Source: Cercozoa sp. M6MM (lineage: Eukaryota; Endomyxa: Ascetosporea). From it: a stretch of 60,799 nucleotides of DNA. Location: the NCBI GenBank assembly GCA_040357565.1, contig JBDODJ010000066.1; one strand, 5' to 3'. This document shows positions 29,630 to 41,100 of this stretch, piece by piece (the stretch's first letter is position 1; each line of letters begins with the position of its first letter). The notes beneath the pieces were generated by a model, which was not told the origin of the DNA, made no database searches, and was given only the letters and a program-made list of their open reading frames with translations. Both the position numbers and the translations under genes were made by a program.

Positions 29630-30671
29630 TCACTGGCTGAGGAAGGTGGCCTTGAGAATAACAAGAATTTCGCCAGGAACTCGCCTTCGAGCGCATCGCT
29701 CAACGTGCAAACCGCTGCTCATGGAAAAACAAAACACCAGCTTCTCGGCTGCAGCAAACAGCGCATTTATCGAAGTTTACAGCTCGGCGAGGGCTTGTTC
29801 AATCTCCTTCGGCTTGTTTTTCTCAATCGTCACCTGCATCAGACACCAACATAAGGATCCGGGTACCGGGTCGGGTAATAACAAGGGTCGACTGGTACAA
29901 GGTAGAAAACGCCGTGTGACGATAGCAGTTTTGGGACTTGCGGGAGGAAGCGATCGACCACGAGGCGCCCACGCGGACCACCAGCGCATGCAAGGTTCAC
30001 GCCTGCAACAGCAATTGTCAATGTATACACAACACCAGCTCACTCGCACAGAAAAGATACCGGTCGCGATGCGAAGCTCCTCTTCGTCGGTTGGCACATA
30101 CGGAGGATTGAACAGCAGACAGTCGATCTTATTGGCGAGCTCAGGCAACAACGGCACAGCTAGGTTACCCTTGAGGACCTCCCCGTCAATTCCGTTACGC
30201 CTACAATGAGGCCACAACTGGATTTCTTGACCAGACATGCACAAGAGAAATCTTACCTGTACGTCTCTTGAGCGATTTCGACGGCTTTTGGGTTCAAATC
30301 AACTCCGACCAATCTTTTAAAACAATACTCGAACAGAAAAAGCTTTACACTGGAGTGGTTGCTGCACGGAGTACCTGCAGTTGTCGACCCCGACGTTGAG
30401 CGCGGCATAGGCACCCAAAACACCGGTTCCGACACCAACCTCGGCCTGTTTTTGTATAGCAAGCGAGTGGACAAAAACCAAACAGCAAAGAAGAGAGGGC
30501 GTATGACACAATCGTGCGCACTGGTCGTTGTTGCAGCTCGTGTCGGTCTCGACTGAGGCACTCCATCACGAGAAAGGTGTCGGCTGAAGGCTCGTACACC
30601 TCATCATAGTCTTCCTGCCTTATGTGTGATAGATCGGGATCTGGCAACTCTTCCAGGGGCGCACTTGACAT
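29630..30671 (-). CDS. N6AMT1: eRF1 glutamine methyltransferase catalytic subunit (HemK2)
   Basis: N6AMT1 with TRMT112 methylates the glutamine of the GGQ motif in release factor eRF1, using S-adenosylmethionine. The exons join to about 219 residues (human 214). Exon 1 (30522-30671) reads MSSAPLEELPDPDLSHIR and contains DEVYEPSADTFLVMECL, the family's N-terminal box. Motif I is EVGVGTGVLGAY, followed by GVDLNPKAVEIA (SAM ribose-binding acidic residue). The catalytic NPPY motif is in DCLLFNPPYVPTDEEEL. Later come ACAGGPRGRLVVDRFLP and GVFYLVTIEKNKPKEI. The last exon ends GEILVILKATFLSQ. Phases agree at every junction I could check. The start lies 349 bp from the divergent TRAPPC3 start. Confidence 0.95.
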
Positions 30672-31020
30672 TAACACACTCGCGTACAACACTAAAAGTA
30701 GTACTGTATCGAAACTCTTGTCGTGGCATTTTTGTTTTGGTTTTTTAAGGCAGAAATTTTGTGGCGATCGCGTCTTCCTCCGCTGAAAAAGACGCACCTT
30801 AGAGCGCCCGCCACAAAATTTCATTTTTTCTTGAATATAGCACCTTAGAGCGCGTCAGAAATCCCAAATTACACACCTTAGAGCGCTTCAGACAGCATTT
30901 TTCACGTCTGGCGAGATTTACAGCTTAACTGTGACGACCCCTCCTTAAATAAAGTTGCCCACTTTCGACAAAGAGGCACCAACGGCGAGCTAGTGCGCGA
31001 GAAAATACTCGAATTCTATA
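30672..31020. promoter_or_regulatory. Divergent promoter with three 13-bp repeats and an inverted repeat
   Basis: CACCTTAGAGCGC occurs three times in the same direction, at 30795-30807, 30841-30853 and 30874-30886. A perfect 14-bp inverted repeat, GAAATTTTGTGGCG / CGCCACAAAATTTC, spans 30753-30766 and 30809-30822 and encloses the first copy and a GCGATCGC palindrome. The position between two divergent start codons suggests shared control of N6AMT1 and TRAPPC3. The motif is not one I can name. Confidence 0.65.
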
Positions 31021-31957
31021 ATGTCTCTCAGCAGAGCCGGCGAACTGCTCTTTGCTCAGACTGCCAAGATCGTATTGCTTTCCTCCTGGTGGAATTGCCT
31101 TTTCTCTGTGTTTTGCTGACTAGAATGCCGAGCTGCTCACAATGACATATGGCGCCTTTGTGAGGCGTGTGGTAATTTTGGAGTGTGTGGTACACTGAGC
31201 ACGGCGGAATGGTTGTATTGATATGTGCTAGCTGCGCGACTGCGACGACGCTGACTTGGCACGCCGGCAACTGCGCGTGCTGGGTGCTCGCATGGGCCGT
31301 CGTTTGTGCGAAGAGTTTCTCGCTGCTTCTTCCGTAGCTTTTGCTATGATGCAGTGACATATGTTTCTGTGCACGAGCGTGCCTGTCTACATTTGTAGAC
31401 TCCCACGAGCAATGGCGGTTGCCGCAACCTGCGCGAGACTGCGCAGGCCACGCGAGCCGCACTCACGATGTTTCTCAGCGTCGCCGTCGAAACAGGGGTG
31501 CCAAAAACTGTGTCTGTTGCTTGTGTCATCTTCCAGAAAGTCTGTCTTGGCAGGACTGGTCCGAGGACAGTCGTGAGTTCAGTGTGTCTGTGCGAGACAA
31601 TCCGCTCAGTGCTTTCACCGCACTGCCGGACCACTTGGCGTCACCAAAGGTGTCCCCATGTACATTTCTCCTGACTTATAAATTAGCTTTGTGTGGGCGG
31701 AACAGCAGGGAGAGAGCTGTATGGGAGCCCTGTTGGCTGCTGCCATTCAAGGGGCATATCAGGTAGAAGTTCAAGTCTGCACACGAAAGCAGACGAATCA
31801 ACCTTGCTTGCAGGCAGTGCACCTGGAAACGAGGGTGACACAAACTACGTGCAGCGCGAGTGGCGACAAAAGCGACACTTTTCGCGTGGTTTTCCTGCGA
31901 CATTCACGCGAAAATGTCAGTTTTCTCCATGATGATGTGTCCTCCCCGCCATTTGTG

Positions 31958-32005
<48 letters not shown>

Positions 32006-32015
32006 NNNNNNNNNN

Positions 32016-32080
<65 letters not shown>

Positions 32081-32163
32081 CATGTCGCTGTTGTCATGAA
32101 AGTTTCAATACATGTTTGTGTATGTAGGTTCCAGAGGAATCTGACAGTGACGAAGATAACTAG
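31021..32163 (+). CDS. TRAPPC3: TRAPP complex subunit 3 (Bet3)
   Basis: Bet3 is a core subunit of TRAPP complexes, which tether vesicles at the Golgi and activate Rab1/Ypt1. Eight exons give about 203 residues (human 180), starting MSLSRAGELLFAQTAKI. Recognised blocks are NAELLTMTYGAFVRRV, RVLGARMGRRLCEEFLAASS, GGCRNLRETAQATRAAL (with the cysteine that corresponds to the acylated Cys of Bet3), SREFSVSVRDNPLSAF, ESCMGALLAAAIQGAYQ and SDTFRVVFLRHSRENV. The C-terminus is an acidic tail, PEESDSDEDN. The last intron holds a TG tract with ten N. Two donors read GTCC and GTCA; they were chosen because phase and similarity demand them. Confidence 0.93.
31960..32080. repeat. (TG)n microsatellite with 10-N gap
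   Basis: A TG tract in the last intron of TRAPPC3 with ten N at 32006-32015. It reads (GT)n on the coding strand and begins close to the donor. Confidence 0.95.
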
Positions 32164-32567
32164 TGCTATCCAAAATGTAAATTAACAATATCGCCAGCCA
32201 ACCCAGGTGTTCGCGAATTCGTGCGACGCATATGTATGCGCGTATACAATATACGATAAATTGAGCGCGGACTGTAGTAAATTCTTAAAACGGAACTGAT
32301 AGGTCTCCCGTGCCGTGCGCTCACTTAACCACGCTAACCTGCGCTGAGTAGCCCTGAATAGCCGAGCTACGGTTTGTATCGCGGTCGCAAGGCGTGGATG
32401 TGGCGTGAAGTCCGAACGCCGCTTCAGTTTTGGGTGCGTGCACGCAAGATATCGCGACGTATCGCGCATGGGTGCTGCTGAGTGCTGACCTTGGGCTGTG
32501 TACTAGATACCGAAGGAAAAGGCGGTTGTTTCGGCAGGGGTAGGAAAGCTGAGGCAAGAGAGTCGTC
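32164..32567. other. Intergenic stretch between TRAPPC3 and the bHLH-like gene
   Basis: About 400 bp between two genes on the same strand. It presumably contains the TRAPPC3 3' UTR and the next promoter. No repeat or coding frame is evident. Confidence 0.5.
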
Positions 32568-33726
32568 ATGTCTCGACCGTCGTCGGCTTCCACTCAGGAA
32601 CCTTCGAGCACCAACGAGTCAGTCCCCCCAGGCATGCTTGATCTTGTGGCGATGCAAGCTGCTGCGGCTGGTCGAGCCGAGGACAAACACAACACCAGCA
32701 CAACAGACGGAACCGACGACAGCACTGCTAAGACAGGAGTGAAGACAGCAACAACACCACAGAAGCGCGCTCGTGCACAAGATGCTGGCGCCGATGAATG
32801 CGACCAGGAGCAGCTCTCTCGCGACGAGGGTGACCGACGAAAACGGCGCCGCGCGGAGAGCCTGCGACGCAACCGACTGGACGACTTGTTCGACCTGTTG
32901 CAGCGCGAGTTGGCGCAGTGCGACGTGCTGGTTGAACAGATGTGCGCCGGCAAGAAAACTGTCTGGAAGATTCAACTCATTGACCAGGCTATGCACTTGG
33001 TGCAGCAGCTGCACCGAGACTACGCTGTTTTGACCGAGGCACTCGCTGCAGCACGCGAGCGGGTAGGCGCCAGTGCTGCTCGCAACCTCGCCTGTGCCGC
33101 CATGCTCGCCGCACGTCACCGACACCTTAATGTGCGACACTATCCTTCAAATTTGTTCTTTTGTGTGTTGGGAGAGACGAAGTTGTGTTTGTTGGCAGAG
33201 AGACTGCGACACTCCAGTGCAAAGCTCAACGCCGCCGCAGGCCCAGTTGACCGAGTCGGACTTGGCTGCACTTATGGCCGCTGACTTGCCTTCGGTAGCG
33301 CCGAAAAACACACCGACTGCTTCCGAACTCGGACAAATGCTGGACCAGCAGGTACCACTGTCTACTTGCGCCTAGTTTAACTACGTATAGTCTAAGAGGC
33401 GCCGTTGGTACAGTATATCTTGTACTGTTTAATCGCAGAAGCAGCAGTTGGAAGCAGCTCGTCTCCGACGTCAGCAACGAACGCAGAGCAGCATCGACCT
33501 CGCAAAGGTGCTGGCTGCCGACGACGCTGCTGTTGCCGCAATGACTAGCGCGTCAGTGGAAACAATCAGAAGCAAACCATCCGAGACTGCCAACGCAGTG
33601 CCACAGACTGAGAACGAAGTGGAACAAATGCGCTCTGCTGGAGAAGCGGAAACTACATCTGAGTCGGAGAAGTCGAAAACGCACTCTGCTGCAGAAGCGG
33701 GAACTCGGCACGCACGTGATAGTTAG
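32568..33726 (+). CDS. bHLH-like transcription factor
   Basis: Three exons (32568-33062, 33199-33351, 33439-33726) give 311 residues in closed phase, starting MSRPSSASTQEPSSTNES. A basic stretch GDRRKRRRAESLRRNR (about residues 91-106) runs into helix 1, LDDLFDLLQREL. After a loop comes helix 2, KIQLIDQAMHLVQQL. This is the spacing of a basic helix-loop-helix, though the loop is long and the classic His/Glu/Arg DNA-contact triad is only partly visible. The rest is low-complexity Ser/Thr/Glu with a second charged helix, QLEAARLRRQQRTQSS. A nuclear DNA-binding role is likely. Failing that, it would be a coiled-coil protein. Confidence 0.6.
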
Positions 33727-34215
33727 TTGGTTCAGTATATTTCAACACAAGAGTCTAGCCTACGTATAGGCCGAAGCGGAGGCGCGGGAGTCATCCTTCC
33801 GAGAGATGGCTTGGTCTCGCGCTCCTACAGGCGTCCCTCTCTCTCTCTCTCTCTCTCTCTCCATGCGACACAATCGTCCTCTACCAGGAGGACATGGACA
33901 ATATTGAGGCCGACCTTGGGCGCAGGCGTTGACAGACTTGGCGGGTTCCACGTACAGGCTCACAAGCCACAAGACGCGCGCGCGCCATTTGACTTGACTT
34001 TACTTACGTTAGTTCACCGAAAGGGAGCGGACACAGAAAATTTGAACACCGATATCAGCACGCACGACAGCTTAACTGAACACAGCGCTGGCGGCCAATT
34101 AAATCGACGCGAGTAGCCACCGCACGTAGCTTGGGCTATCGTATCGTATGTCGTGAGTGTGCGGGCACTTCCATCCCGGGCCGCACAATCGAATCCGACC
34201 GGACTGAAATGCCGG
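33727..34215. other. Convergent intergenic stretch with (TC)n
   Basis: This region lies between the ends of the bHLH-like gene (+) and PSME4 (-). It contains a TC microsatellite at about 33837-33861. A plus-strand open frame crosses it but has no recognisable content, so no gene is called. Confidence 0.5.
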
Positions 34216-34842
34216 CTACGCGTAGTGTGAGAACGAAGTGCCCACCGAGTTGACATGCTCAAGCTGCTCGAGAGTGAAGCAGTCGCGATATTGCTCCTCC
34301 CAGCGATCGCGGTGTTGCAGCTTGAAGTTCGACACCTGCCAACATACCAACAGTTGACCTGACACACCGGCCGGCAGGTTCAACACGAAAACGTACAGCC
34401 TGTTGTGCATCATGCGCACTCTCCTTGTGCGTAGCATCGTCAAAACTGAGGTCAGCTAGGTGCGTCGCCACTGCTGGGAGCCAGGTCTGCATTCACATGC
34501 GCACTCATGCTCACTCACTGGGGGGGGGGGGGGGGGTGACATGACACATGCAGATGTAGACATACGGGCAAATCCGACGGACGAGACAGTACGAGTGCAA
34601 TCAAGCCGATGAAGCCTGAACACAGTATTTGAAGGGGGCATGCCCAACCTAAAAAAAGGATTTCAAAGCAACCAGAGTGCCGCTGCGCAGCCTTCTTCTT
34701 GTTGCGCGGCTTGGTCGCGGCACTGCAAAGTACAGAGAAAGCGCATTCGACCTCAACTAGTTAGAAACGAAAGTATGCATTATGGATACCGAGCCTGATA
34801 CACCTGAATCCAGTTGTTGACTCGCCTGCAAAGAGACACAAT

Positions 34843-34889
<47 letters not shown>

Positions 34890-35767
34890 NNNNNNNNNNN
34901 NNNNNNNNNNNNNNNNNNNNNNNNNNNNNNNNNNNNNNNNNNNNNNNNNNNNNNNNNNNNNNNNNNNNNNNNNNNNNNNNNNNNNNNNNAGAGAGAGAGA
35001 GAGAGAGAGAGAAAAGAGAGAAGGAGGTACACAGGATGCCACACAGGACGAGCATAAGCCGTCGAGAGTCCGACCTGCAGGAAGCGCAGCATGGCCGCTG
35101 TTTCTGCACATATGACTCTTGATAAACACAGAGACAGACACGACAGACACGACACAGACACAGACATACACAGACAAACACACAGACAGACTCACAGCAC
35201 CTTCGCAGGTTTCGTTGTCGGTGTACTGTAATACTTGCTCAAACACAGAGGTTTCGCCTACGCACGCACAGTCAGGTCAGTTCAGGTCAGGTCAGTTCGG
35301 TCAAGTCAAAGGTGGGTACCCTCAGAGGAGTGGAATAGACGAGCGGTGAGTGCCGTGTGCTGCGTCGTGAGTGCCACGCGCGCCAACGAGAAGAACATCT
35401 CGAGCGTCTGAAGAGAGCCAGACAAATGGTAAGATTGGTGAGTCCAGAGAGGGGTGCATGGAATGATATGCACAGCAATGCACAGTGACATGGTCTTCCT
35501 TGCGCAAGTCCTTGTAGCTGGCAATGTCTTCTTCCACCAGAGCGATTAGTTTCTCCGCGAAGGAACCAATGTGCTGGTGCCATTCTTTTCCTGCACACAC
35601 ACACACACACACACACATTGTGCGTACGGTGCATGGCTGGAGAGTACATCCCTACCGTAGGTATCAAACAGCACACGCACTTCGGCCAATAAAGCGCCTT
35701 GCAGCAGCGCCAAGTGACGCGGCTGATTTATCATACACACAGACAGTATAAACACACTCATACTCGT

Positions 35768-35816
<49 letters not shown>

Positions 35817-35826
35817 NNNNNNNNNN

Positions 35827-35878
<52 letters not shown>

Positions 35879-36140
35879 GAACCTGCGCAAGCCTCATCAT
35901 GGTGCGGTGTTGAGAACGCGGCAGAAACCTCTGCTCAAACAAACAGACACACCAAGTAACGGTAATCCGAGGGTGGGTTGGACAATGACGCATGCGGAGC
36001 ACATGCGTGAATGGTACGATGGGAACGTAGATCGAATCGGCCATGTCTTCTGGAGCCTTGGACGCTCTGCCCTTTTCCCTTTTTTGCTGCACGGTTCAGA
36101 TAACATTTGTATTCACAAAGACACACAGACACACAAACAG

Positions 36141-36183
<43 letters not shown>

Positions 36184-37468
36184 GCACACACACAGCACAG
36201 TTGCAGATACCGCCGTGTTTAAGAAGTCGTGGTCACGACGCAGCGTATCGCGTACACTCTCGGCATTTTGGGTCAGGAAACTCACGCAGTCTGTGGTAGG
36301 GACAAGTAGCACACAACCCAAACAAGGCGAGAACGCAGCACACCTTGCAGCACGGAAACCGGGAGTGCACGAAGTGGCGCAAAGCGCGCAAAGGCGCCGT
36401 CCGGGCGGAGCACGGCATCGGTCACGCAGGTGGCAGCTATGTCGGTCGGCGTCATCACCTTGCTGCAGAGGGATACAAGTGAGTTGTGCACACATATACA
36501 TAACATGCGGCAGCGAGCACCGCATGTGTTCGAGAGCGAGCACAGGCGTCTCGTGCAGTCCGTGCTGCGAGCCGAGAAGATTGGCCAGCAAGCGAATACT
36601 CTGAATGTAGGTGCGCATACACAGAGAAAATAACGCAAGATAGCGCAGTGGGATTCTAGAGTACCGCCTTGGCGGAGGCCAGGTGCGGTTCAATCAGGAG
36701 CTGGCACAGTGCTTGAACCTACAGACAGACAAGAAGAAGTTTTGAACACATGAAGATGCGATGCAAAGAGGGGTAGTAGTACGGACTCGCCGGGTAGTGT
36801 GAAGGAGGCGCGCTGCAGCTTGTTCAGACGCGCTAATGACAGCAAACGCACCTTCCTGTACAATTATACAATATATGTCTATATCCATATATGTGTGGTA
36901 CATGTAGATGTATGGTATACACGTAATAACATGTACAGTAGTACCACATGGAATGCGTCGTTGCGACGGTGGCCAACTCCTTGGCTGCACACGTTTGTTT
37001 GGAGTAACCAAGGGCACAGCCCACCAGTAGACTTTACAAATCAAGACGCACCAAAGTCAACCATCTTGGCGCACATAACTTCCAACGCATTCTTCATCAC
37101 CGCGTACTTGTCTAGCTGTTGCCGTACACATGCAGCTATGCATACACCTCTAACAGAGACAGATAGCTTGGAGCACCAGCCCCGAGGCAACAGAAACGCA
37201 GGAAGGCCACGACACAGACTCGTTGCACTGCATAGATAAACATGCACAACCACACACGATGACGAGTATCTAGGTCGACAAAGCAACCACCAGCTTACCA
37301 GAGAAAACAAGTGCGAAGTAAGCGCTAGCTGTGCGCCATCATTAGAGAAGCGTTCCACTGTGCAACAAAAACACACAGACACATAATAACATGCAATCAG
37401 CGTTGGCAGCACCTTGCTGTGAGACACGTCGCGTTGTCTGCACAAACGACAACAACAATCCATATGTC

Positions 37469-37518
<50 letters not shown>

Positions 37519-38108
37519 ATGGCACCAAGAGGCACGGAGTCGGCGGTCAGTGGCAGCGTGACGAACTGTATCTCTCGTGGCAACGATGCCGCTTTTAGCA
37601 AAATGCTGTTGGCATTGCTGGGTGCTTTGCCTACAAACACAATACACATATCACAACCATGTAGACGAAACTAACCGGGTTTGCGGAAGGCGTGGTGTCC
37701 TGTGAACAGAAGCGCATGCAAGCAGCGCGTGAGTTCGACACAGGCGCGACTGCTGCCTTCCATCGTGCTACGCATCAAGAAACACACAGACACATACACA
37801 GACACAGACACATACACGCAGGCGCAGACACAGGCACAGACACAGATACAAACACACCGATACACAATGAGTAAGATATACTCACCCGTCGAGATACTCG
37901 TGAGCACGCGCAAGCAGTGCATGCGCCAAGAAAATGCGCAGACTTGAGTCCTCGCCTTCAGAAGCGTTAAGATCGAGGTCACTGCGTCGCAGCGCACGTG
38001 CCTGCTGCACTGTCGTCAGCGACGGCAGTGTCGTGGTGACGGCGACACCAGATGTCAAGGCACGCGTTGAGCGTTCCAAGTCGTCGCCCATCTCTTCCGC
38101 TTGCACTG

Positions 38109-38169
<61 letters not shown>

Positions 38170-41100
38170 CTTGCTTGACATCAAGCAGACAGAGAGCGGA
38201 TGTACCAGGAGCACCAAAGTTCCCAAGCAGCTCACGGCTGCGCAAAAGCGCATGCAGCAGTCTACAAAGAGTAGTGTGCACATCGGCAAGTTCTGTAGGT
38301 GTAGAATCGAGTACGTGTAGGCATCTTCGTCGTTGTCGCGACTGCCCTGAAGCAAGACCTGCGACAAGGACGAAGTGCCGCCTTTCAGGGGCATGGCCAT
38401 CACACGCGACCAAATGGCCGCTGCACGCTGCTTTGCATCTGGCGGTGGCTACAGCACCCCAAAGTATGTCCACATTGGAATCGACCACAGCAGGCAGTAC
38501 CGAAGTCCATGCCAGTGACAGATCGCGCGTGACACGCAGCTCGTAGCTGTCCATACGCTCGTCCTTCTCTTCGTCGTTGTCTGCCTTGGGTTCGGCTCGG
38601 TAGCCGACGCCTGTTGTTACCACGCAAGGATAGCCAAGTGTACGCGAGAAGAAAAGAGAGCTGCTCAAAAACAAACCGGTGCCGGGCGCAATGGGTGTCG
38701 ACAGACGGAACCAACGACGCCAGTGTCGCCAAGTGCCGTTCGTGCAGAGCGCACGCTCCTCAGCGCAAGCCGCGAATGTCGCGCTTCCGTGGTAGCCCGC
38801 TGCATGCGACAGGGTGAAACCCCATCGATCCACACAAACCCATGATTAGCCAGCTGCAAAGTACACAGTCCTCGCAGCAGCGAGGAGACAGCCGTGCGTC
38901 CTGTTCGTCGCACGTCGTCGTAGCGACTCTGCAGACATCGTTCGACCGCCTGCTCTCGCACACAGCAATGCCACATAGCAATCGAATGTATTCATCTAAC
39001 GCACACAAACACATACCGACATGGCAAGATCAAAGTGCTCGTCTCGCATCAGATGCGCCACTTGTGAGAACGAATGCTCGGCCAGCGAAAAACTGCAGAC
39101 ACGAGACTCGTTGAAATGAAACAGTGTGCTTTGGAAACGTTCAAACGTTGCAGTACCACCAGAACAATTCAGCCTCGTCCTCGGATTTCGCACGTTCGAG
39201 AAGACTACATGAATAGGTGCAATGTGCCACTTTCGGCTCTTTCCCAACAAGTAAACACGGAGGCTACGGTTGCACAACGCGCGTCAGAGCCATGGCGGGT
39301 CGGAACTGCGCGATGTACCACAGCATCGTGGCAAACGCTTGGCGCACCTGTCGAAAAGAGTAATAGCACCTAGCACCAATTCCGGTACGCTTGTTGGCTG
39401 TTGTACAGGGAGCATTGTATTGTCGGTGACAAACTTCATCATACGTTCTGTCACAAGGTCGCACAGCTCGTCCTGCGTACACTCAAACATACATACGTAG
39501 GAGGTGTGGCATGTATGCCCAACATTACACTCATGGACTGGAAAAGCGCGTCCAATGTTTCGCTCAGTGCCGACAGTGAGAAGCCCTGCACGTGTCCAAA
39601 CTTGCCTCACATACGCTCGGCGATGCAAACTTCATGTGTGAAAGTAATCGTACGAAGCCAGGCCCGGGTGCAGCGGCCAACTTGTCCGTCGAACGAACGC
39701 CTCCGCCTGCAAGAACACATCGTGCATGACACATACGAGAACACACTTTAGAGGGAGTGACACCTTCGCAAGATTGGATGACCTTGAATGCTACATACAC
39801 ACACGAACTCACAGTACCCAATCCAAGCGCAGGCACACGTCCGGTACAAACGTACTGCACTGCATAAAGGCTTCAACCACGTCGCCAAAACGCATCGACT
39901 CGCGTCGCGCCACGTCGAAGGCCGCCACTTGCTCGGTGTGCGGGATCCAGCTGCAGAAGCATGCGAATCCGAGTCGATGTTGCCAAAAAAACCTGGGAAT
40001 CAAGCGGTAACACTTACAAGCGCGAGTGAAACGGCACGGGCCGGTCCGCCGTGCTATCTGCTTCGTCACTCGTTCGCACATATCGTTTGCAGATGGCCGC
40101 GTAAGTCGGCACAGTCTATGCACAGTTGATGTAAAACACAGAATGAGACAGTACGTTCATGAAACATCGTACCTCTTGGCCGACATCTTCCTCGTCGCCG
40201 ACAGAGTTGTTGACGTGCGCCTGGCACAGCGGCACACTCGAAAACAACTCAGTTAGAACGCCGTACGTGCCTCCCTGGCATATTATTAACATTGTACACA
40301 CGAAGGACCAAGCGGAAAATATCAGTACCACTCGGACACCAGAAAGGTGCTTCTCAGCAGTCTCAATCGCGGTCCTGCATGTTCTCGAGCAATGTACAAG
40401 GTAGCGACGTTACTGTGTATGGTAGTGAGTGTACAGCATAATGTCGGCGAGCAGAGGCACGCCGTGTGCCGAGTGCCGACTGTCAAACACCGGCGAGGCA
40501 CACAACGTTAGTGCCGACAGTGCCTGCTCACATAAGCAGCGTCCCAATTTCCGCTAAGGAGATGAAAGAGACATTGGCACCGACAGACCGCGTGCCGGGG
40601 AGGTGTCTGACTGAAGGTCATCCTGTTTGCATGATCAGCATACGTAGAGCCGGGCGAAGGAATAACAGTATACGACTGCACTTACCAAGAAACGGGCGAC
40701 GTCCAGTGGTCGCCCGGGACCAATGACGAGAGCACTGAGGAATGCGAGACACGTCAAGGCAAGCACACAAGGGGCAGACGGTGTTTGCGTGATACGGGTG
40801 TGTCATGCCGAGTGCGCGCAGTGTTTCGGCTGACTTGCTTGCGAACTCGGGTGAATTTTGGTACAGTGATGTTGCGGCCAACTGCATACACCAGTGCACA
40901 TCAGTTTAACCAATAACTACATGGATGCAAGCCTACCTCGGCAACGGTAGAGACGACACGTCGATGCACTTTCGTGTCCATCCAGGGCAGCAATCTCACA
41001 GGCAGTTTTCTGCAAGTCCAAGCAAGGTAAACTTAACTCGTGCAACGCCAAGACGGAAAGAAAGTTGACCCGTGGTACTCCATCGTGATGCGAGTGGCGT

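Noticed and set aside
33760-33972. Minus-strand segment resembling a response-regulator start (HVLLVEDD)
   Set aside because: Only one short match with no further domain blocks and no splice-consistent exons around it.
33727-34116. Plus-strand frame after the bHLH-like stop
   Set aside because: Composition is low-complexity, it crosses a TC microsatellite, and no family or splice-consistent start was found.
34540-34640. Reading of the PSME4 penultimate exon as a transmembrane helix
   Set aside because: The hydrophobic stretch is the conserved PA200 C-terminal helix; splicing at the TTCAG acceptor gives the human-like RHSGFIGLIALV.
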